From the NCBI RefSeq assembly GCF_002288925.2, contig NW_022098004.1, positions 12,734,603 through 12,798,602 on the forward strand: 64,000 nt of DNA, written 5' to 3'. The translations under genes and the position numbers were made by a program. A model generated the notes under the pieces. That model saw only the letters and a list, made by a program, of their open reading frames with translations, searched no databases and was not told the DNA's origin. Positions 57,462 through 64,000 of this stretch are shown here, piece by piece (the stretch's first letter is position 1; each line of letters starts with the position of its first letter). This DNA is from Delphinapterus leucas. Taxonomy: Eukaryota > Chordata > Mammalia > Artiodactyla > Monodontidae.

Positions 57462-57595
57462 AAATCAAGGAGATGGAAAAGTAAGCGTGAGGGATCGGAC
57501 TCTGGGAATCGACCAATCAAGGCTGCTGGGAAAGTGATCATTCAGGATATTGCCTGCCTTCTTCCTGTTCACAAGTCATTGGGAGAACTATACAT
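57462..57595 (+). CDS. WDR59: WDR59 window exon 18, residues ~623-667, basic patch then solenoid start
   Basis: 134 nt, acceptor 'atttcccccag', donor 'gtaagt'. It reads KSRRWKSKREGSDSGNRPIK, AAGKVIIQDIACLLPVHKS, LGELY plus two bases of Ile. The basic cluster RRWKSKR resembles a nuclear-import or phospholipid-binding patch, but I have no evidence for either. Confidence 0.97.
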
Positions 57596-57664
57596 GTAAG
57601 TTCAGAATTTCAACTATGCCGTGCTTCCCACTTAGACATGAATATCAAAGTTGTTTATTTTATC

Positions 57665-57774
57665 TTATTATATTTTTTGGCCGTGCCTTGCAGGATCTCA
57701 GTTCCCTGACGAGGGATTGAACCCAGGCAGTTGAAAGCCTGGAATCCTAATCACTGGGCCACTGAGGAACTCCC
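57665..57774 (-). mobile_element. tRNA-derived SINE (short CHR-type), antisense, diverged
   Basis: 'ggccgtgccttgcaggatct' to 'gggccactgaggaactcc'. More diverged than most copies; T-rich flanks hide the duplication. Confidence 0.85.
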
Positions 57775-57817
57775 TTTTTATTTTAGTTTTTGAGATACTG
57801 GAATCTTTTTTAGAAGA

Positions 57818-58310
57818 GGCCCAGTGCATTAGCTTTCTTCTGCTGCATAGCAAATTACCACAGACCTAGCGTTTAAACAACACACATTTATTATCTCAAA
57901 GCTTCTCTGGGTCAGGAGTCTGGGCATGGCTTACCTGGGTCCTTGCTCTGGTCTCCCCAGGCTGAAATTACGAAGTCAGCCGGGTGGTGGTCTTAACCAA
58001 TGCTCAGGGTCCTCTTCCAAACTCATTCAGGTTCTTAGCAGAATTCAGTTCCTTGCAGCCGGAGAACTCAGGGAATTTCATCTTCTCCAAGACCAGCAGG
58101 AGTGTCTCACTGATGCTTCACTGTCTTTCTAAGGTCTCATCTGATTAGGTCAGGCCCACCCAGGAGAATCTCCCTTTTGACAATTACGGGAGTGATATGT
58201 CATCAGTATTGACTGGTCTTGACCCCGTTTAAAGGGAGGGTTTATACAAGGCCTGTACAGCAGGGGCCAGCAATCTTGGGCACAGTCTCAGGATTCTGCC
58301 TCCTGTACTT
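57818..58310 (-). mobile_element. MaLR-type (MLT1-like) LTR, antisense
   Basis: 'gcatagcaaattaccacaga', 'actcattcaggttcttagca', 'gattaggtcaggcccaccca' and 'acagtctcaggattctgcct' give the order I recall for antisense MLT1-type LTRs. It shares its blocks with the LTR at 1790-2697. Confidence 0.65.
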
Positions 58311-58825
58311 AATATGTAAAACAGTTTAAAAGCAGAGCTACTTTGGTTGAAGGGAGCTGGGAGGTGGGTGACAGGCACACAGAAGCTGCTGACCTGTGGT
58401 TCCCCTTCTTCCTGAACTTGAACACATAATAAACAATATTTATTTTGTTGTTTATGTACAACACATTACTCCTTGTTAGAAACTGCAGTCAGCATTATAC
58501 ATATCTAAATCAATTTTTATTCAACCCTTAAGCCTGGGGAACTCCCCAGAAAAGCTAGCTGGCAAATTGTTCTTTGAGTCTGGCCTCCTTTCCTGACTTG
58601 GAAGAGGTAAGCAATTTCACCTTCCCCAGGCCTGAACTCACAGTGTATCATCAGCTGTAGGTAAGCTTTTTCTCCATGTTACGTAGAAAGGGAGCTTAAG
58701 GCCAATACGAATAAAACATTTTGAGTGACAACCAAAGAGGCAGTTTTTACTTTATTTGTTAAACCAGGAGTAATTGATTTAGAAGTCAACTGGAAAGAAA
58801 CTTTTTAATTCTTCTTAAATTTCAG

Positions 58826-58907
58826 ATTGAATGTGAATGATATTCAAGAAACATGTCAGAAGAATGCCACTTCTGCCTTGCTTGTTGGAAGGAAGGATCT
58901 CGTCCAG
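58826..58907 (+). CDS. WDR59: WDR59 window exon 19, residues ~667-694
   Basis: 82 nt, acceptor 'ttaaatttcag', donor 'gtattt' (weak). It reads (I)LNVNDIQETCQKNATSALL, VGRKDLVQ. Amphipathic sequence of the solenoid part. It ends at phase 0. Confidence 0.96.
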
Positions 58908-59400
58908 GTATTTTCCATTCCTTTTGTTGGAGATCTGGATTTTCCTCTTGGAGCAGGTTCCTTTCACTTTATTGTTGTGGTTTAGTGACATTTCAAGGTG
59001 TACCTCCTATTTTGTAATTTCTTTCCCATTTTCTTTGCCAAACTGTAGGGCTAGAGCAGCTTTTTAAATCCCTTGGATGTTTTTTTTATTAGTGCTTAGT
59101 TGAGGAGGTCCTAAAGCATTTACAAGTGTTTTTATAACATCCCTTTTCTATTCTAGGGCAGGGTGATTGTTAGTACGTAAATTTGGACGTCTTTATCTTT
59201 GCCATTTACACCCTCAGTTCTGTTTTGTTTGTTTTTTACTTTGAAAAATGCTTCATTTCATAAAAGGTTTACCAAGGCATTCTTAAGATAGAGACACATT
59301 CAGTTTTAAAACAAGGTGTAATATTACAAGAATTAAAATGTCCTTCATCTTTGCAGAAACACATCAGTGCTTAAGCAAGTTGCTCCTGTATTGGTGAGGT

Positions 59401-59546
59401 TTTTTATTTTTTAGTTATTTATTTATTTTTGTTTGTTTGGCCGTGCCACGCGACTTGCGGGATCTTAGTTCCCTGACTAGGGATCGAACCTGGGCCCTCC
59501 GCAGTGAAAGTGCAGATTCCCAACCACTGGACCACCAGGGAATTCC
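59401..59546 (-). mobile_element. tRNA-derived SINE (short CHR-type), antisense
   Basis: 'ttggccgtgccacgcgactt' to 'gaccaccagggaattcc', with 'tggtgaggttttt'/'tggtgttttttt' at the edges. Confidence 0.92.
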
Positions 59547-59555
59547 TGGTGTTTT

Positions 59556-59790
59556 TTTTTTTTAAACTGTTTTATTGAGATTATAGTCCATAGACCATGC
59601 AATTTACACATTTAAGATGTACCATTCAGTGGCTTTTAGTATATTCACAGCATTTTGCAATCATCACCATAAACAATTTTGGAACATTTCCTTTACCCTG
59701 TAAAGGCACCCCACACCCCTTGTCACCGCTCAAGCCCCTCTTCCCCCATCCAGCCCTCGCCAACCACTAATCTATGTTCTGTCTCTATTG
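59556..59790 (-). mobile_element. Old L1 3' fragment
   Basis: Antisense 'ctgttttattgagattatag', 'ttcacagcattttgcaatca' and 'gccaaccactaatctatgtt'. Confidence 0.82.
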
Positions 59791-60129
59791 CATCTTTTAT
59801 TCTTTAGTATGAGGATTAGATTGAGCAATGGAAACTATGAGCTGCTGTCCTATCTGCTCAGTTTTTTCCTTGTAACCCTCCAAATGACCCAGAGCTAAGG
59901 CCTCCCCTTGATTTTTATCTGATTGAAAAATCCCTAAGATTTCCTTTTGTCTCCTAGTAAACACCGTCAAGTCTCTGCTGCAAACCCTTTTAAGTGAAAC
60001 TTAGAGTCATGGATTTAATCTGTTTCTCTAAGGACCCAGCCACCTAAAATTCTGCAAACACTAAGAAGGCAAAACAGAGTAGTGGAAGTAGTGGGGAATT
60101 TCTAACAGGAGGCGTCAGCCCGACTCTGC

Positions 60130-60570
60130 TCCGTAGCGGTGTAACACTGGGCCAAGTATTTCCGACTCTCTCAGCCCCTGTATATTGGTCAAATGAGACC
60201 CAAGAGAATAATTGCCTCATAGGGTTGAAGAGAAGATTGGTTCACGTGCTGAAAAAACATTATCTGAGGAAAAATTACTTTCTAAAGTGTTTTTTTTTTT
60301 TCTTTTAAGTTTTTAGGACTTTTATGGCAGGGTTGATTTGGAAGTTCAGGCTAGTCCGAGTGAAGTGGAAAGACCCTTCCCTGGGGTTCAGACATACCTG
60401 GGTTTACATCTGGGCTCTGTCCCTTTCATGTTGTGTGATCCTAGGCAGCTATCTAATCATTCTGAACTTCAGTTTCCTCAACTGTAAAATAGGAACAGTA
60501 CTTCTAAGGTCCTTATGAGAACTAAATAAGGTAATATGCATACAGTTTCCATACCTGTATCTGGTAGATG
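60130..60570 (+). repeat. Two adjacent MIR fragments
   Basis: 60130-60260 ('actgggccaagtatttccga', 'ttgcctcatagggttgaaga') and 60340-60570 ('cagacatacctgggtttaca', 'cttcagtttcctcaactgta', 'ttatgagaactaaataaggt'). Confidence 0.8.
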
Positions 60571-61196
60571 TAAATACCCAGTATGTGGCAAATTATTGCT
60601 GCTCTTCTTGCAGTTGCAGTCATCATTGTGGTGTGGTCTTCCTTAACGGACCGGAAATGACATCAGTGCAAGCGCTTGGAGAATTTGTTGTTCTTTTTGC
60701 ACATATTGAAGATGATGTGTCTACTGTTTTGCATAAGAGTTACAGGAATAAGCCTGTCAACTATTTCTGTTGAAGGCACTTAGGGAACGTGTAGTACAAG
60801 TGAGGAAATAATGGGCCCAAGTTGTCGGCCAGGGTAGTAAACATCCTTTCCTATCCCAGAAACCTATGAACTTCTTCCAGCAACCATCCAGGCGGTCCAC
60901 TGATCATAGAAATGAATATTTTTCTTTTGAACCAATACTCGTGGGGGTTATTTAAGTATACTGGAGCCACACGATTTAATTGATTTTTTTTTTAATATAT
61001 CTGATGTGTTTCTATACCTGTTTTTCAGTATTTTTATTTGCTTATTCTTTTTTTTCTTCTATTTTAAACTCCTTGATTCAAAGTCTGTATCTTCTTCCTT
61101 TCGGGTTTTTCTCAGAGTCTAGTAGTGTTTTCCAGTTGGTGGGCATACAGTGATGTATTGCTAGTAAGAAAGATTTCCCAAAAATAATATTCCATT

Positions 61197-61415
61197 AAAA
61201 AAATATATATATATATTTATTTATTTGGCTGCGCCAGGTCTTAGTTGCGGCGTGTGGGATCTTTTAGTAGCAGCATGCGGGCTGCTTAGTTGCAGCATGT
61301 GTGCTCTTAGTTGTGGCACACATGTGGGATCTAGTTCCCTGACCAGGGATCGAACCTGGGCCCCCTGCATTAGGAACGCAGAGTCTTAACCGCTGGACCA
61401 CCAGGGAAGTCCCCA
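61197..61415 (-). mobile_element. tRNA-derived SINE, CHR-2-like, antisense
   Basis: A/T-rich tail, 'ggctgcgccaggtcttagtt' to 'gaccaccagggaagtcc'. Flanks 'atattccatt' (61187-61196) and 'gtattccatt' (from 61416) look duplicated. Confidence 0.94.
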
Positions 61416-61856
61416 GTATTCCATTTTTAAAGGTATAGAGGGGAGGGGACTCTGTTGATGGTGTGATATATTTATATTTAGTGTGTGCTAAATCTTGGAT
61501 CTAATAGACACGTCATGGACATTAGTTTCTGCTTGAGGACTCCAAGCCCCGTGAGGTTTCAAGTTTGGGGATATTCCTCAGATTTGATGTCAACCAAAAG
61601 AAAGCCGAGTCTATTTTTTCTTGGCCTATTTTTCTGTAACTTCAGAGAGTATACTGAAACTTTTGTAATGGAAGGTTTTTCATTATTTGGGCAAAGGACA
61701 ATCTTAAGTGTGATACCGAATGCATTTTTCTCTCCCTGCCAGTTCACTAATGAAGCAGCAGAAAAAGCCACATGAGTCAGTGGTTAAATAGACCATGCAG
61801 GGAAGTTGTTGCATGGTGTCATTCCTCTGTTGTCTGCTTCATAAAAGCTTTTAAGG

Positions 61857-61990
61857 CTAGTGTTTCTCAAATGTGCACACAAGTCCCCCGAGAATCTTGC
61901 TAAAATGCAAATTCTGCTTCAGTAGGTCTGGAGTGGGGTGTCAGACTCTGCATTTCAGTAAGCTCCCAGCTTTGGCCGCCCCCAGAGTAG
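61857..61990 (+). mobile_element. MER5-like hAT DNA transposon relic
   Basis: 'tgtttctcaaatgtgcacac', 'ttgctaaaatgcaaattctg' and 'cttcagtaggtctggagtgg' follow the pattern I recall for MER5-type elements. Confidence 0.6.
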
Positions 61991-62093
61991 CAAGGCTTTA
62001 GGCTGTGTGTGGAGGAGGAGGTGGGGTTCTTTCGTGGTTCGCGGTCCTGTGCTCACCAGTCTGAGTGTGGGTGTTTCTCTTTGATCTGTGCAG

Positions 62094-62206
62094 GTTTGGT
62101 CGCTGGCTACAGTAGCTACGGATCTTTGCCTTGGTCCGAAGTCTGACCCAGATTTGGAAACACCCTGGGCTCGACATCCATTTGGGCGACAGCTACTGGA
62201 GTCCCT
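62094..62206 (+). CDS. WDR59: WDR59 window exon 20, residues ~695-732
   Basis: 113 nt, acceptor 'tgatctgtgcag', donor 'gtaggt'. It reads VWSLATVATDLCLGPKSDPD, LETPWARHPFGRQLLES plus two bases of Leu. The last helix of this exon continues in the next. Confidence 0.97.
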
Positions 62207-63745
62207 GTAGGTTTTGAGAGCTAAAAGTGAGGAAAATGAGTGATGTCAATTTTAGGTCTATAAACACTTTCAGTGTTTTTGTCTAAGAGAAAAGTGCAAA
62301 GGCCTGAGGCATGAGAAGAGGAAGTGAGACCTTTCCTTTTAGGGCTGCTATAATTTCTGTACAGAACTCACTTCTTAGAGCAGAAGGAATTATACAGTAT
62401 TTGTCATTTATAACAAGGATTTGGGACTCATGTGTCCTTGAGAGATTTATGCTTTGGCCCAGAAGTGCATCAGTCTGAACACAGGAGTTTGAGTTCTTGA
62501 GGTAGAAAGTTTCTTGGGTGCTATAGAATCTCGCCCCTGAGAGCAGGTTAGAGAATTGCACGTTGGCCTTCGTGTTTTCCAAAGGCCACGATGCATTCAC
62601 CCTGTTAGACAGTTTATGAAAACCTTGAGTTTGTGTTTGATTTATTGCACTGAAATATGGCAAACTGGAAATACAGTGTGCAGAAGATTCACAACCAGGA
62701 AAAACCACTTGAGGTTTCAAGACAGGGAGGCCCAGGTCCTGACAGAGAGATGGAAAAGCTCTCCTTCCTTCAGGTGGAGGTTTGCTTTACCTACTTGTTG
62801 AGGCCAGACCTGGGACACGTGCTCATGCTTCAGGTTGCTCATGGTGCTTGTTCTACCCACTTCATATGAGGCTCATGAGATAGTGTGAAAACACCTTAAA
62901 ACTATTAGACATTGCTTGGTAGGAAAGTATCAAGTCCCTGGGATCTCTACCTGACATTCTATCTAGCACAGTTGTACTGAAAGGAGCAAAGGGGATGTGA
63001 GGACCTAAAAGGTAAAACCATCCCCTGTTGTTCTTACTTAATAGCTCAGACTCATAATGCCACCTCCCGAGTCTGTGACCTGCTCCCCATACTGTGGTGG
63101 CACCGTGCTCTCTGAGCACCTCCATGAACCCTAGCCTTAGGTCATATGAATGGAGGACATAGAACCCCCCCAGGAAGCAGTGTGATGCCTGCTTGGAGTT
63201 GGGGAGGCCGAGAGAGCATGTATGGCCTCACTCAGATGTGAGTTGAGTCTCCTTAATTCTTGAAGAAGCTCCATTCAAGTATGAGCCCAGGCCTGGATGC
63301 CAGCTAGGAGCTTTCAGATTGGTTATATCTAGGTCATGTGTAATACTCAGATACATGTTATTCCAAAACAAATTTAGCCAAACTCAAAGTCGATCATGCC
63401 CCCAGATCTGCAGAAAGCCCTCGTTCCTGAAGGGGGCTTTTGAGGCAGAATCAAGAATTCTCCCTTCCTTTATGGTTTATCACAGGATATAGTTCCCTGT
63501 GCTATACAGTAGGACCTTGTGGTTTATCCATTCTATATAAATGATAATGGAAAAGAGTATGAAAAAGAATGTATATATATGTATAACTGAAGAACTTGGC
63601 TGTACAGTAGAAATTGACACAACACTGTAAATCAACTATACTTCAATAATATAAATTTAAAAAGAAATTCTGACATCCTACCCCGATGGCGACAACCCGC
63701 TGCTGTCGTGACAGTCATCCTTCCCCCTGTCCCCTTTCTCTCCAG
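62207..63745 (+). other. WDR59: Intron 62207-63745 (1539 nt)
   Basis: Donor gtaggt, acceptor 'ccctttctctccag'. The only element I recognise is the rearranged L1 end at 63467-63662. Nothing identified in 62210-63460. Confidence 0.85.
63467..63662 (+). mobile_element. L1 3' end with a 5' inversion
   Basis: 63470-63540 is antisense L1 ('agttccctgtgctatacagt', as at 42320-42350) and 63541-63660 is sense L1 3' UTR ('aatggaaaagagtatgaaaa' to 'gtaaatcaactatacttcaa', A-rich end). In an uninverted copy these two segments are adjacent. Flanks 'aagaattct' (63452-63460) and 'aagaaattct' (63662-63671) may be the target duplication. Confidence 0.85.
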
Positions 63746-63896
63746 GCTGGCTCATTACTGCCGGCTCCGGGACGTGCAGACGTTGGCTATGCTCTGCAGT
63801 GTGTTTGAAGCCCAGTCTCGGCCGCAGGGGATACCAAACCCCTTCGGGCCTTTTCCCAGCCGCTCATCTAACCTTGTGGTGTCCCACAGTCGATAC
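63746..63896 (+). CDS. WDR59: WDR59 window exon 21, residues ~732-782, alpha-solenoid
   Basis: 151 nt, acceptor 'tttctctccag', donor 'gtaagt'. It reads (L)LAHYCRLRDVQTLAMLCSV, FEAQSRPQGIPNPFGPFPSR, SSNLVVSHSRY. The first half is a helical repeat (solenoid type), the second a Pro/Ser-rich loop. It ends at phase 0. Confidence 0.97.
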
Positions 63897-63990
63897 GTAA
63901 GTTGGGGGTTTCCTGGTGTGAGTTTGACTTTTCCCAGAGGTCGCCATCATGGGGAACGGCACTCTCACACTGCTCCTGTTTGCTCTGCAG
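63897..63990 (+). other. WDR59: Short intron 63897-63990 (94 nt)
   Basis: Donor gtaagt, acceptor 'tgtttgctctgcag'. Near the minimum size for a mammalian intron. Confidence 0.93.
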
Positions 63991-64000
63991 CCCAGCTTTA
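63991..64000 (+). CDS. WDR59: WDR59 window exon 22, first 10 nt (cut by the window end)
   Basis: After a good acceptor, the 10 bases give P-S-F plus one base, which matches the continuation of WDR59 after HSRY. The rest, including the C-terminal zinc-binding region, lies outside. Confidence 0.88.

Larger units (their letters stand above)
57596..58825 (+). other. WDR59: Intron 57596-58825 (1230 nt)
   Basis: Donor gtaagt, acceptor 'ttcttaaatttcag'. It holds a SINE (57665-57774) and a MaLR-type LTR (57818-58310). The last 500 nt show nothing specific. Confidence 0.85.
58908..62093 (+). other. WDR59: Intron 58908-62093 (3186 nt)
   Basis: Donor gtattt, acceptor 'tctttgatctgtgcag'. It holds SINEs (59401-59546, 61197-61415), an L1 fragment (59556-59790), MIRs (60130-60570) and a MER5-like relic (61857-61990). 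I see nothing specific in 60600-61180. Confidence 0.85.
3830..64000 (+). other. WDR59: WDR59 gene, internal part (21 full coding exons plus start of the next; both gene ends outside the window)
   Basis: Seen: 22 AG/GT-bounded exon segments join into one open frame of 2302 nt that reads as the WD repeat protein WDR59 from about residue 19 to 785. Known: WDR59 is a subunit of GATOR2 (with MIOS, WDR24, SEH1L and SEC13), which works at the lysosomal surface, counteracts GATOR1 (DEPDC5/NPRL2/NPRL3) and so permits amino-acid activation of mTORC1; Sestrin and CASTOR sensors bind GATOR2. Domain order: N-terminal WD40 propeller (residues about 35-320), acidic linker, RWD domain (about 393-494), Ser/Pro-rich linker, alpha-solenoid; the C-terminal zinc-binding part is not in the window. 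The first coding exon (about 18 residues) must lie upstream, so the window starts in intron 1. No stop, frameshift or missing splice dinucleotide was found, so the gene looks functional. Confidence 0.97.

Noticed and set aside
1..64000. CRISPR arrays, operons, phage or other prokaryotic systems
   Set aside because: The sequence is a spliced mammalian gene with SINE and LINE repeats. The only regular repeats are microsatellites and transposons.

Overview
This window is a stretch of mammalian nuclear DNA. It lies almost entirely inside one gene on the + strand, which I read as WDR59 (WD repeat-containing protein 59), a subunit of the GATOR2 complex in amino-acid signalling to mTORC1. The organism is most likely a cetacean, probably a toothed whale. 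The main interspersed repeats are tRNA-derived SINEs whose 5' heads match the CHR-1 and CHR-2 families of whales and their relatives. The CHR-1 copies (for example 11488-11685, 23004-23206, 34512-34725, 47640-47848) are the form I associate with odontocetes. There are also L1 3' ends of the cetartiodactyl type. I saw no Alu, rodent B1/B2, ruminant BovB or carnivore SINE.

Twenty-one complete internal coding exons and the first 10 bases of another lie between 3830 and 64000. Each is bounded by AG and GT. Joined in order they give 2302 nt, about 767 codons, with no stop or frame break. This corresponds to roughly residues 19-785 of the protein. The first coding exon (about 18 residues) and promoter lie upstream, and the C-terminal zinc-binding part lies downstream. 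Positions 3830-35385 encode the WD40 beta-propeller, 36405-43365 an acidic linker and the RWD domain, 43521-57595 a Ser/Pro-rich linker ending in a basic patch, and 57462-64000 the start of the alpha-solenoid part.

The introns hold nearly everything else: about 27 tRNA-derived SINEs, many antisense L1 fragments, one younger 5'-truncated L1 with a 15-bp target-site duplication (38375-40273), MIRs, two MaLR-type LTRs, and a few DNA-transposon relics. Several insertions are nested and can be ordered in time. The 9.1-kb intron at 48369-57461 is unusually poor in repeats and contains a diverged local duplication of about 180 bp.

I found no RNA gene, no second protein-coding gene, and no prokaryotic or viral system. 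The observations I rate highest are the local duplication and repeat-poor intron, an L1 end with a 5' inversion at 63467-63662, an unassigned 2-kb block at 24100-26140, and weak splice donors such as 36793. Residue numbers, human comparisons and repeat-family names come from memory; no database search was run.
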